A stretch of 64,000 nt of DNA, taken from Perca fluviatilis. Its lineage: Eukaryota > Chordata > Actinopteri > Perciformes > Percidae. The notes beneath the pieces were generated by a model. That model did not search any database. It was not told where the DNA came from and was given only the letters and a program-made list of their open reading frames with translations. Within the stretch, counting starts at the first letter, position 1, and each line of letters begins with the position of its first letter. The stretch covers positions 28,427,715 to 28,491,714 of the forward strand of contig NC_053127.1 of the NCBI RefSeq assembly GCF_010015445.1. The letters are read 5' to 3'. The position numbers and the translations under genes are program-made. Of the stretch, positions 52,107-64,000 are shown one piece after another.

Positions 52107-52107
<1 letters not shown>

Positions 52108-52152
<45 letters not shown>

Positions 52153-52178
52153 GACGCACGCACGCACACACACACATC
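52108..52178. repeat. (ACGC)n microsatellite
   Basis: About 15 ACGC units with one indel, then a short CA run. The alternating purine-pyrimidine CpG content could favour Z-DNA. Confidence 0.97.
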
Positions 52179-52400
52179 ATTCACTCACACAATCGTACAA
52201 AGCCATGCTTGCAGGAGACACGCATGCTCTCTTTCTTGCACACTCGTTCTCATGCAAGCCCCCCGCTCATTTCTAGTGGTGGTTTGTTGGACATGCAGGA
52301 GAGGGGGAATGAGGACAGGGGAGAGAGGAAAGGTTCCTAGCTCGTAAAGGGAAAAGGGTAGGCGTGTGTCTAAGTGTGTGAGTGTGTTGAGGGAGAGGTC

Positions 52401-52444
52401 TTAGTCCTGTCGCCATCTCCTCCGATATTTCTTGTCCTCATCAC
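52401..52444 (-). CDS. atp2a3: atp2a3 last coding exon (C-terminal tail and stop)
   Basis: A CCGACAG acceptor is followed by 44 coding bases. They complete the split Gly codon and add DEDKKYRRRWRQD, then TAA at 52403-52401. The phase (G|GT) fits the preceding exon exactly. The last SERCA exon is the variable, alternatively spliced part of the family, and this strongly basic tail is unlike the short human SERCA3a end (HEEMSQK). The call rests on phase, a good acceptor and position, not on sequence match. Alternative last exons, as in mammalian SERCA3b-f, could not be recognised. Confidence 0.75.
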
Positions 52445-52771
52445 CTGTCGGGGATAAAAAACAAAACAACAACAACACGTCATTTAGAATACATGGTAAC
52501 TAGTGCGATCAGTCTATAGCGGTTTCTATTTGGAAAGAGAGAAGAAGGCATGAGAAGGTTGGTAAAAGAGTACCTTTTCACAGAAGGTGAGATAAAAAAA
52601 ACAGAGTTTAGGCTGAGTTAGAAATGCAGGAGAGAAAAAGAGCAGAAGAGACTTGTCAGTATAGGATTAGAGTAAAGTAGGATTTTTAACATTCACTGAC
52701 TTTTATTAAACTTCATCCACTATAAATATTTCAGACTCATTACACCCACATTCTCATGGGACGATTCGTTA

Positions 52772-52942
<171 letters not shown>

Positions 52943-53003
52943 TCAGAAGCTCTTTTAACAAGGCGTCAGACGCTAGACAGAGGGCGGCGGGGTAGACACC
53001 GAG

Positions 53004-53405
53004 TAGTCTCGCGTCGCCAGACCTTCCTCCACAGCGCTGCGGAGGAGGGTCTGGCTAGTCCACACAGCATTCCGAGATGGGAGAAAAACGTGCTCTGGTT
53101 TATTGGCATTTCTATAAACCAATCACAATCCGCATGGGCGGTGCTAAGCGCCGGACAGAGCCACGGCGCCGCTGCGAAATAGCCTCGGGAAGGAACTTGT
53201 TTTGGTGGAACATGTGTACGTTCAAAGGTTATTTTAGTCGTGCGACAGAAAAGTCAGATTGGACAGATAGTCTAGCTAACTGTCTGGATTTACCCGGCAG
53301 AGATCTGAGGAGCAGTTAACCATAGTCCTCAGAAATCCACCAGAGTTTAGAATGCCAACACAAAGAAAATAGAAGGTGACGGATATCTGGCCGAAAAGAG
53401 GGACA
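53004..53405. mobile_element. TAGTCT-ended element in atp2a3 intron
   Basis: Starts TAGTCTCGCGTCGCCAGACC and follows the 16749-17202 copy to 'gccgaaaagagggacatt'. The right end is lost. Confidence 0.8.
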
Positions 53406-53992
53406 TTATAACACCTTGTTAATGAATACGTTGTAAAGATAGCTATTATCCATGCACAAATATTCAAATAATGATCTCTTTTTATAGATCTCCAAAAAGA
53501 TTTAAATGAGGCCAAGTGAATGTTGCTTGATGCTTTATAAACCACTTATTAATCGTTAGCTAATTATTATAACCGTTATATCAATCCAAATCAACTTTAT
53601 AGATGGTTTACAAAACAATTATGAACCACTGACTAAATATTAACTGTCTTTCTAAATGTATAAACTAATTATTTTACATGACACTAAAATAAATTATAAC
53701 ATCACTAACAATTAGTAAACATTATTAATCATTTCTTCATTTTTTTTAATAACCATTAACTTACGTTTCATTAACTATCAATTTACCGCTTATTAGTGAT
53801 GGTTATAAAGTATAAGCACATACGGCCATGCATTTTTTTTAAACCATGATATGTATTATTATCAGTATGCACTCTTCACAACACTACATTACAGATCAGT
53901 TATCTGATGATGAGGATATATACAGGCAGCGGTGCATATTATATGCCCAAGCTAACATGTTGGTAAGAAAAATCAAAAATTAGTCTGTTTAA

Positions 53993-54468
53993 AGGTGCCC
54001 TGCCACACGTATTTCATTACTTTGTGGTGATGTCTGAAGTTCTACTATGGAATCTATAACATTTTTTGTGGAAAAAATGCCTTGGTTACCTTGTTTCAAG
54101 CCATTCTAGCGTGAAAGCCTACAGGAAGACTCGGCTCGATTTCTGCCAGTTCTCATTAATATTCAACAAGGTAAGCTGTTTGAATCTGATTGGCTAACAG
54201 CTAGCCAATGAGAGCCTGGCTGTCAGAATCCTTTACCCAGCTCAACTGGGCGAGCTCATGAATAGTAATGAGCTCAGGCAATATGATGTCAGACTGACCA
54301 GCTTTTGTAATTGGCCTGATTTCTCTGCTTATTTCTTTTCAGTGGCTAAAGCTGACAGAGGAGGTAGCAGTTCATTTTCACATTCACAACATAACACAAA
54401 CACACATATGGACCTAACATATATAAAAAAAATGCAATTAAAAAACGGTTTTGTATGGTAGGGCACTT
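53993..54468. mobile_element. TTAA-flanked MITE in atp2a3 intron
   Basis: TTAA at 53989-53992 and 54469-54472 flank A(G/A)GTGCCC inverted ends. The fullest copy of the family (see 46353). Confidence 0.85.
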
Positions 54469-54867
54469 TTAAAGCATATTGCCCTCCTTTGTATACTGTT
54501 CCCTTATGGACTAAGTTTAAAAAGGCAAGCATGCAGAAGCTTAAGGTTGCTTATAGTGACTGTATGAGGATACTGCTCAACAAACCCAGGTGCTCTAGTG
54601 CAAGTGCCCGTTTTGTAACGCAGGGGTCAGCACCTTCCAGGCATTATAGAGGAGTCTAATCTACAAATTCATTTGTCGCCTGAACGTCTCCCAAAACAGC
54701 ACTGTTATGCTGCTGGCAAATCCTAGGTTCAGTGCCATACCATACCAATCATCACTATGGAAACACTGGTGTAAGTGTCTTTTATAGAAATGCAGTATTG
54801 TTGTTTCTTTGGTTTTTATTTCTCTGTATAGGTTTATCTTTCTCTTATTAATGTATGTTGTATGTCA

Positions 54868-55260
<393 letters not shown>

Positions 55261-55614
55261 TTACAACCACGAAACCATTCAGGAAATAAGCTGACGTTTA
55301 ATAGAATGCCTTTGCAATTAATCAAATGTAGCACTACAGTAAATGCATCCCAACAACATTGATGACTGATTATTCTTTACGTCCATGTCATTCACACAAA
55401 GTGCCCGACCCTCATGTGTTTATGAGGCACCAAAATGTCAGATGGAGTGTTCGAACATTTCACAAAATTCTAAGTTATTTTATAGCTCGATTTTTAGAAC
55501 AGAAAATACTTTGCACGTCTATAAGGCGATACAGGTGCGTCAGAGGGGGGCGAGTAGGTCAAAAGTTGCAAAGAAACCTAAATGTTTTATATTCAAATTA
55601 GTTCATTAGGATAA

Positions 55615-56060
55615 ACCCCCTTGAGATGTATCATCTCGTTTTCGAGGGGTGCCAACATATAATACAATCATTACATAACAACAGAGGAGTGAGAGACATT
55701 AACTAAAAATACATTTAGCAATACGACAACGTACATACAACCGGCAAAAAAAAAAAAAAATATAATAATAATACAACAACAACACATGCACACATTCATC
55801 AATACATTACAACCACTAAATGGCCAAGATGGCCAATAATAAGTCAACAGTAGAGTGTGAGTGGATCACTGACTACAGTCAAAAATAGTCTTCCCTCATT
55901 AGGTATAAACAGTAGGCATAAGGGTTGACTGCGTCATTGATAACAATGGCAGTCCAGTGTTTGAACTGCAACTGACATTTTGTTGTCTTTTAAACCCATG
56001 AGGGTTACTAGAACTAGTACCGAAACGTTGCCAGCTATTACATTTATCTTCGCAAGTTGG
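55615..56060. repeat. Possible Penelope-like or LINE-derived repeat
   Basis: 'acccccttgagatgtatcat' near 55615 and 'ctagtaccgaaacgttgcca' near 56013 both look like repeat-derived segments. The second is a degenerate hammerhead-like motif (55995-56026). No coding domain was recognised. Confidence 0.35.
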
Positions 56061-56850
56061 AGAGTGTGCGGGAGTTTCTTTGCGTCAGCTCCTATGTAAA
56101 CAAAATAATCTGCTACAAAAAAGGTTCCTTTCTTGAAGCACAACTCCGATTTTCCATAATCATTTAGCCAGAAGAAATCATCATAAATAGAGGGAATATC
56201 AGTAAAAAGTGCCACCCCTAAAGTCCTCGTAAACAGGACAATAAAACAAGAAAATGAACTTCATTCTCAATTTCAGCTAGCTCGCATAATAACCAAGTCT
56301 GCCCCCTTCTATGGGTGATAGTAACCATGTAAACATGTGTCCCCTCTGTCAGGTTTTCTGACTGTCTTGGTTAGGAATAACATTTTCATTGGTCAGGCGG
56401 CTCTTTATTTTAACCTTCCCTTTCTCAGATTCTTTCCTAAATGAGCCATTAGCATTTGTTTCTTTAGGGAGCTAAAGACAGACTTGCTCCATGAGCAATC
56501 CTGGCAAAAACACGGGAAGTTTTCCCTTCATACCACTGTTCCTTTTATTTTCTTCCTCCCCAAATAAGCAATATTCCATTTTTTAAGATGTGTGGCTAAT
56601 CGTGATTCCTTCGCCACATTTACCAAAATGAAGAATCTAAAAGAAATACGTATAGGCGTTATAAACCGCAACATTTCACTGCTGAAGGGCTTAAAGAGTT
56701 GTTGTTTGTGATGGATGTGTTTTTATTGACATGGAAACTATGCCGTTATCCCTCAGACGGCTGGGTAATTCTTTCCCAAAGGGCAGGGAGTGCTGCCTGT
56801 GGGATGACAGTGTCTTCTTTTTAAGAAATATCTCACAGCTGTGACATTTA

Positions 56851-57054
<204 letters not shown>

Positions 57055-57400
57055 CTAGAATAGAATACATGTTATTGTTCCACAGGGGAAATTTGTCTTG
57101 GGCATAGTGCTACGATCTGTTGCTTCACAACACAAACATGTAACAGGAAAACCATTCTTAAATAGACATAAAATCAACATAAAAACAACATAAGCTCAAC
57201 AAAGCATCTTAGGACATGAAGGAAGGACACATATGACTGACACAGACAATACGACAAGTGTAATCATTGAAGTGTGAAGTGCAAAAAGTGCTGGTGGATT
57301 TATTGCACTTTGCTCTTGAAGTTCAGCAGCTTGATAGAGGTTGGGATAAACTATAACTTAAGTCTGCTTGTTTGCGACCTGATTCGATGCAGCTCAGGTC
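57055..57400. repeat. Dispersed repeat ('acaggggaaatttgtcttg')
   Basis: 'tattgttccacaggggaaat' and 'gaagtgtgaagtgcaaaaag' resemble a widespread fish repeat. No defined ends. Confidence 0.4.
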
Positions 57401-57605
57401 TGATGGGGGGACAGCTGCAGAACCTTGGCCTCGCCCCCCCCCTGTGTGCAATCAAACCGCATCTGTTTCTGCACACCCCTGGGATCGCCAAACATGACAG
57501 TGTCCAACAGCGGGGAATGTAAAAAAAGCTGGAAGGGGTTACATATCAAAATATATAGCAGAAACAAAACCCTATATGAGGACGCAACAATGTTTTGCAA
57601 CTCAC

Positions 57606-57691
57606 CAGCTGGTAGAAAGACACTTGTGGGCCTTCTTCATCAAACAGGTACCACCATGTGGCAGCACTCACTGTTCCAAGACCCACATATC
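57606..57691 (-). CDS. atp2a3: atp2a3 exon encoding M7
   Basis: An 86-bp exon with a CCTGTAG acceptor and a GTGAGT donor. It completes Gly and reads [20 protein letters not shown], then PQVSFYQL. This is transmembrane helix M7 and the start of the lumenal L7-8 loop; the WW(Y/F) pair is typical of SERCA. Phase is 1 at the start (G|GA) and 0 at the end, consistent with both neighbours. Confidence 0.95.
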
Positions 57692-57721
57692 CTACAGGAA
57701 TAACAGTCGGTTAAAGGTTAA

Positions 57722-58183
57722 AGGCAGGCTTGGGTAACTGTTTCCAATATACACTTTTATATACATATACACCCCGACAGCAATAAATAATGTATAGGCT
57801 CTGAAAAAGGAGCGAAAAAGATCCGTCATCTTTAGCTGCTGTAATCCTGTAAAAACGCCCACCAATCACTGCCTCGCGGTCCGCTTGGAAAGAACCAATG
57901 AAATGCCTCCTTTTCCCGCTATGCGTACTCTTCCCCTCCTGTGTGTGAGCTTAAGCTCACATTGCTAACAGCAGTGATGTTTGTTTTAAACATTCGGTAT
58001 GATAAAATTAGCTGTTTGCTAACCAGTGAATGAGACATGAAGTAAAACAGCGGTGCTTTCACCGCTCTGCTCGTTTAGCAGCGAGCACATCTCTGTGTGG
58101 GTCGGAGCCCCGAGGGCAGGGGGAGGGGTTAGACGGAGCCCTGACAAGATGCTACTTTCTTTTCAACATTACCAACCCTACCT
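57722..58183. mobile_element. TTAA-flanked element in atp2a3 intron
   Basis: TTAA at 57718-57721 and 58184-58187 flank AGGCAGGCTTGGGTAAC / ATTACCAACCCTACCT, an imperfect inverted pair. 462 bp, non-coding. Confidence 0.82.
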
Positions 58184-58187
58184 TTAA

Positions 58188-58736
58188 AAGGTCCAATGTG
58201 TAGGAATTTCTCCCATCTAGTGTTGAGATCATATATTGCAATCGGCTCTCTCGCACCACGCAGTTCAAGTATGTATTACAGCTACGGTAGCCTTCACGCT
58301 CCAAAAAGCCGGTCTCTTGCTCTTTTCAATATCCTTTTTCCGTTTTCTGGGTGAAGAAGAAGACTCCTGTTCCTGAAATTTGGATTTTGAATACATGTGG
58401 ACCTCCACGTTTCCTTCTTCAAACTTGCCGGGGGCCCGGGAAGCTACGATACCCGTTAGCAGCATTAGCAGCACCTGGGAGTTTATCATGTGACAGCGAA
58501 AACGCAAAAGGCGGAGCAGTATATCCTGTATGTCCCTCACCGGCTAACGTATTTCAAGATGGCGCATGAATATGGAGCGTCTACCACAGGTCATGCGAAT
58601 GGAAATGTAAAATTTCAAGCCAAAAGGAATACTTGGAATTGATGGTGGTGGTAAATATTCATGAAAAAGGACAAGTTTGTGAACGGGCAATACAGATTTA
58701 GATAATGAACAACTAAACATGTTACACACTGGGACT
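58188..58736. mobile_element. TTAA-flanked MITE, adjacent to the previous one
   Basis: TTAA at 58184-58187 and 58737-58740. Left (A)AGGTCCAATGTGTAG and right TTACACACTGGGACT form the inverted ends. It shares the left TTAA with the neighbouring element. A sister copy lies at 38815. Confidence 0.88.
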
Positions 58737-59279
58737 TTAAGTCTAAGATTACTATAGATCTACGGTGTCACCCAGACTACAGAGGAGTTTCTGAACGACG
58801 TCACTTTGAGATACACATGGGGGGGGCCACAAAACAAACCAGGATGACTTATGTAGAGATTAACATGAGAAGTTATGTGTACCTTAAATACAAATCACTA
58901 AAGTAATGGGTGGGAAACGTTTAATATCCTAAGCAGGAAACCTCCCAGTTAGCTCAGAATGCCAAATTAGCTATTTGCATATAGCGATCTGGGCAGAGAA
59001 ATTCCCAACGTAACAAAAATGCAATTCAAAGTGCTGAACAGTTATTGAAAAACAGCAGACAAAAAAAGCAGGGATAAAGTGGATTTGGATGTTAAGAGTT
59101 TCAGCGTGCGACTTGGTGACAGCCGATAGAGATGGCAGACTGATAACTTGATAAGCTTATAATATTTTAGAGTAAAAAGAAAATCCCAAACAGGTGTGCA
59201 GTATCTTTTCATGATCCTGTGAGGCTGACAAATAATACTTATTAAATCCTGTATTATCTCATAAGACTGCAGAACTCGT

Positions 59280-59669
59280 AAGCTCTGAGCTTGTCACTTT
59301 ACCTGTAAACCGTCACTTTATCTGCAAACACTTTACTTAAGAACTGTTTGTACCTCTGTATATTCACACACTCTACAGGTTTACTTCTCAGTATGCATTA
59401 ATCCATTACTCCATTTCTTTTTAAATTCAGTCTCATTTATTTGCAATACTGTCTACACAAATTGTATAATTATATTACTTGATTCATATTTTATTGTCTA
59501 TATTTTAGCCCTATAGCTTAACTTGCACTATTTTTTGTCTTAGATTCAGATTTTGTTTGTGTGTGTGTGTGGCTTTTTTAGTTATTTCATGAGCATTGTT
59601 GGAGGTGCCTGAGGCCTAAGACTACTTCTGTTATTGTTATGCAGATGACAAATAAAGATTCTTGAACCT
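59280..59669 (+). repeat. LINE-like 3' end fragment
   Basis: Ends 'gcagatgacaaataaagatt' followed by 'cttgaac', the typical terminal sequence of truncated L2/CR1-type fish LINEs. No ORF remains. Contains a short (GT)n at 59557. Confidence 0.5.
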
Positions 59670-60126
59670 TTTATTGACACAGTTTGAGTTACACGTGCTA
59701 ACATAAGACATCTGCCACAGTGTCTGGTATATTTTGATGGTATACAGCAGAAATCTATTTCATACATGCTCATATTTAGAACCAGGGGCTTCTGTGCTTT
59801 TCAGCTGCGGTGTCTATTTACTTCAAGAGACTTTGTCTAGTCTCAGTTAGCATTATTACTGCTAGTAGCTGCCGTTTGTCACTGGAATTCTATATGTCAT
59901 GTTAACTAGTCGACAGATGTCCATCAACGTATGGGTGTAGTCAACAAAAGTTTTGGAAATGCAAGGCGTGCTGCATAAAAAATAAATAAAAAATCACCTC
60001 TAAAAAGTAATTTTACTGGTTTCCGGCACGTCTCTTTTTGCTTCTAAATATCGAAAATGTCATATATTATTCATCATCACTTTTGAAGGAAAAACTTTTT
60101 TTAATGTGACAAATGAAAATTGGTTA

Positions 60127-60561
<435 letters not shown>

Positions 60562-61013
60562 TTAGAGTGATATATACACAAACCAATTCCCTTTAAGATG
60601 GAAACAAAGACCAAACAAACATGACACATAAGACGCTGCATATAGTAAGAAACGTGAAGCAGGTAAAAAGCATGAGTCAATTCTAGGGATAGACCGATTA
60701 TGGGGATGTTTTTTGGCAGATTATCTGTATCAGCATTTGATTTGCCTGATAACCGTTAAAGTTATCGAATTAAAAAAGATGCACTACTTTGGCTCGGCTA
60801 CAGCTCTGTGTCTGTCCCTCTGCTTCGGTTTCACTCCCCACTGAGTCTGACTTCATGTCCCGCCCACAACTCTATCTGACTCTCTCTTACTGGGGGTTAT
60901 GTTTAAGTTTTGTGTTGGAGTTAGTAACATTCCAAAATCTTAATTTTGACTAAAAGATTTTCATTTTCACTGTATATGCATATCAGTTCCAAACATCGGT
61001 TATTGGTTTCATT

Positions 61014-61569
61014 GGTTACACTTCACTTGAAGGGTCTCTACATAAGAGTGACATGACACTGTCATGAATGTGTCATAAACATTATAAACAAGTCATAAAC
61101 TTTTAATTCAATTCAATTCAATTTCAATTCAATTTTATTTATAGTATCAAATCATAACAAGAGTTATCTCGAGACACTTTACAGATAGAGTAGGTCTAGA
61201 CAACACTCTATAATTTACAAAACCCCAACTATTCCAGTAATTCCCTCAAGAGCAAGCATTAGCAGTGGCTGTTGCGACAGCGGCGAGGACAAACTCCCTT
61301 TTAGGAAGAAACCTCGGCAGACCCAGACTCTTGGTAGGCGGTGTCTGACGGGGCCGGTTGGGGGTGTGATGAACAGTGGCGATAATAGTCACAATAAAGA
61401 CAATGGAACAGTTACATTTATGACATAATGCTTCTGTCAGTAAGTGTCATTTGGTTTTTGTCATGACAAGTTATCGTTAGGGTTAAAGTTCATGTGTTCA
61501 TGACAGTGTCATGCGTTCATGACACTGTCATGTCACTCCTATGTAGATACCTTCAAGTAAAGTGTTACC
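61014..61569. mobile_element. Nested hAT-type element
   Basis: A perfect 8-bp duplication GTTTCATT (61006-61013, 61570-61577) flanks GGTTACACTTCACTTGAAGG and its inverse (CCTTCAAGTAAAGTGTTACC). Internally 'acactgtcatgaatgtgtca' is also inverted at the right side. Confidence 0.93.
61095..61420. repeat. Third-level insert: common fish repeat fragment
   Basis: 'caattcaattttatttatag' through 'acaaactcccttttagg' and 'aagaaacctcggcagaccc' is a well-known teleost interspersed sequence, lying inside the nested hAT element. The exact ends are unclear. Confidence 0.65.
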
Positions 61570-61649
61570 GTTTCATTAACTACTAATAATCGGCATCGGC
61601 CTTGAAAACCCAGTATCGGTCGATCCTTAGTCAATTCTGAAAGAGCACC

Positions 61650-62063
61650 TATGGATAACGATAGGCATAAATATATCAGTTTTTTATCGTCTTCGCGATA
61701 TCAACTGCCGCAATAAACGCATCTCGAAAGGCTGCGACATGTCGCAAAAGAAACTCCAATTTTTTTTGTTAATTGTAAGAAATTATCAGTAGAAAACTGC
61801 ACTTCATAATGTAACCGTCATTCCTTTTTTAGTGGTGCCTTTTGTATTTAATTCACTGTTGAATTTGTTCAAAGAAAGTTGCTGAAAATGATTTCCTTTC
61901 CATTTGTTTTAAATTCAACAAGCAATCTGTTTTACAGAATACTGAAAGCAGCAGAAAGGCAGAAGTGAGTACACTTTAATATCCGTTCATTTATCGCAGG
62001 CAATATCGTTATCGCCATATTCAGCGACGTTATCGTAGGTTTCCCTCATATCGTGCAGCCCTG
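61650..62063. mobile_element. hAT MITE copy 1 (upstream-related trio)
   Basis: Shares 'gaaaactgcactt', 'gttttaaattcaacaagcaa', 'gagtacactttaatat' and the end 'catatcgtgcagccct' with 62437 and 63623. It ends 41 bp from the atp2a3 exon at 62104. Confidence 0.85.
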
Positions 62064-62102
62064 GAAGATCTGCAATCCGAGTGTGTGGGTTTGTGTTCCT
62101 CA

Positions 62103-62360
<258 letters not shown>

Positions 62361-62436
62361 TCAGAAAACCTGACTCACAGGAATGTCTTTGAATTCCTGA
62401 TAATGTGAAAAATCCCAAAGCATTACCTATATATTG

Positions 62437-62853
62437 GGGCTACCCAATATGTCGTTTAATTTTTTTTTTTTTAAATCGTCATCGTGATATCAACTGGTGC
62501 AATGAACACATCGCGAAAGGCTGCGACATATCGCGGAAAACACTCTACTGGTGTCAGCTGAAAGAAAATCTAGGTAGAAAACTGCACTTAAAAATGAAAC
62601 CGACATTCTTTTTTAGTGCTGCCTTTTATGTTCAATTCAATGTTCAATGTGTTCAAAAAAAGAACGTTGTAAACTATTTCTTCTCATTTGTTTTAAATTC
62701 AACAAGCAATTTGTTGTATTTTAGCAGAACACTGAAAGCAGCAGACCTGAGTACACTTTAATATCGGTTTATTTATCGCAGGTAACACTGTTATCGCAAT
62801 ATTCAAGAATGTTATCACATATTGCATATTTTCCTCATATCGTGCAGCCCTGC
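62437..62853. mobile_element. hAT MITE copy 2
   Basis: Starts 'ggggctacccaatatgtcg' and ends 'tcatatcgtgcagccctg'. Same family and same orientation as its neighbours. Confidence 0.85.
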
Positions 62854-63622
62854 TGTTGATGCATAAAAGACTCATGAAGACCAATCTTTTCAATAAGATC
62901 TTTTTTTTGCCCCTAGGCTGCAACATTCCTTGTTAACAGAGGCACTAAGAACAGAGGAATATGTTTGGATCAAAAAGCTGAATAAACCTCTTTGAAGGAT
63001 AAAAGTTGAACTAACTTCAAAATAATATTGAGCCCAAATCACATTTTTGGGGAGTTATTCTTTAAACAGAGATGGGTCTAACAGACTAATGGTAGTTGAA
63101 AACGAACCACTGCATCATTACCGTTTCAGATCCAGACAGGATGAAGCTAAAGCTCAGCAAGATATATCAATCTGTCATGGCAGGGCCTGAAGCGGCTTTA
63201 GACTTGGGTTGAATGCTGGAGTTAGTCTGACAGGCAAACTGTGATATTGTTGTCTCCCTCTCTCTCCCATCTTCCCCTCGGATCAACCCCTCTTCTGAGA
63301 CGTGTGTCAGATAGGAAGCAGCGGAGCGGGCCCCAGATGACAGATTCTGATAGCATAGTGTCTGAGAGAGCAGCCGCAGAGAGACCTCAAGCATGTCACG
63401 CCTCACTGGCTTCTTCTCATGCATTTATCAACCAGTCATTCACATAACGCACAGTCAAAGGAAGGAGAAGACGCATGTTTTGCCTTGCAACAGGCATAAA
63501 GAGACATATGGAAAAAAAAAGGAAATGCACAATGTGTAGATATGCAGAAAGCAGAGAAAGGTATGAAGGTTGAAGGGGGTGGGTGCAAGTGTAGAGCGGG
63601 AAGAAGTAGATATATACACTAT

Positions 63623-64000
63623 AGGGCTGCACAATATAGGTTTTTTTAGCGTCATCGAGATATCAACTAGCGCAATTAACACACTGTGAAAGGTCGTGAC
63701 ATGTCGCTAAAGACACTCAGAATTTATTTTGAGTTAATTGAAATAACATCAGTAGAAAACTGCACTTTAAAATGCAACTATCCTTCTTTTTTTAGTGGTG
63801 CCCTTTATATTCAATTCAATGTATACAGCAGCTTGTTCAATAAAACAATGTTGGAAATTATATCCTTTCATTTGTTTTAAATTCAACAAGCAATGTTGTA
63901 TTTAAGCAGAATACTGAAAGCAACAGAAAGGAAGAAATGAGTACACTTTAATATCTGTTTGTTTATCGCAGGCAATATCATTATCCCGATATTTAACAAC
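63623..64000. mobile_element. hAT MITE copy 3, cut by window end
   Basis: Starts TAGGGCTGCACAATATAGG. It follows the other two copies and continues beyond the window. Confidence 0.85.

Larger units (their letters stand above)
48226..52400 (-). other. Probable atp2a3 3' UTR
   Basis: There is no coding signal here. The stretch is poorer in transposons than its surroundings. It holds a poly-G run near 48500, two old 'AGAGCTGCAA' repeats (49180-49756), a GC-rich block with purine-rich GAGA runs at 51340-51560, and an (ACGC)n tract at 52108-52178. The extent is inferred from the stop codon and the candidate poly(A) signal. The GC-rich block could instead be a small promoter. Confidence 0.4.
60684..61629. 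mobile_element. hAT element hosting a second hAT element
   Basis: A perfect 8-bp duplication GTCAATTC (60676-60683, 61630-61637) flanks TAGGGATAGACCGAT / ATCGGTCGATCCTTA. It is interrupted by 61014-61569. Confidence 0.93.

Noticed and set aside
51377..52347. Several frames of 60-205 codons on both strands
   Set aside because: Low-complexity sequence rich in simple repeats; the readings have no domain and lie in the probable atp2a3 3' UTR.

Overview
The window is vertebrate nuclear DNA, most likely from a percomorph teleost fish. The evidence is intron-split genes with GT-AG junctions, very long CA/GT and CT microsatellites, tRNA-derived SINEs of a type common in percomorph fish, and a dense load of hAT, Tc1/mariner, PIF/Harbinger and TTAA-flanked elements with a LINE remnant. 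No bacterial, phage or CRISPR-like features were seen.

Two protein-coding genes are supported, both on the minus strand. (1) At the right, the 3' part of a SERCA calcium pump occupies 62320 down to 52401. Seven consecutive coding exons run from the TGDGVNDAP hinge motif through M5 to M10 and the stop codon. The C-terminal part ([15 protein letters not shown]) resembles SERCA3, so the call is atp2a3. A plausible polyadenylation signal lies at 48220. The earlier exons lie beyond position 64000. (2) At the left, the 5' part of CaM-kinase kinase 1 (camkk1) is seen as three coding exons: 9801-9472 with an ideal Kozak start, 3559-3512, and 1581-1528. They carry the N-terminal regulatory region and the glycine-rich loop of the kinase domain. 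The rest of the kinase lies left of position 1. A CpG-rich block with a strong minus-strand donor at 42389 is a candidate non-coding first exon and promoter; if so, intron 1 is about 32.5 kb. The order and strand (camkk1 then atp2a3, both minus) match human 17p13, except that no P2RX1-like exon was found between them.

Layout: 1-9.9 kb, camkk1 coding exons and introns with microsatellites and one SINE. 9.9-42.4 kb, putative camkk1 intron 1, packed with transposons, many of them nested. 42.4-48.2 kb, intergenic DNA with a promoter-like CpG block, a hAT element and a TTAA-flanked foldback. 48.2-52.4 kb, probable atp2a3 3' UTR. 52.4-64 kb, atp2a3 exons with introns holding TTAA elements, nested hAT elements and three copies of one hAT MITE.

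The genes themselves are conventional. The interest lies in the transposon archaeology: insertions with intact target-site duplications, two cases of multi-level nesting, two large TTAA-flanked palindromes, and two degenerate hammerhead-like motifs. I found no clear new functional system.
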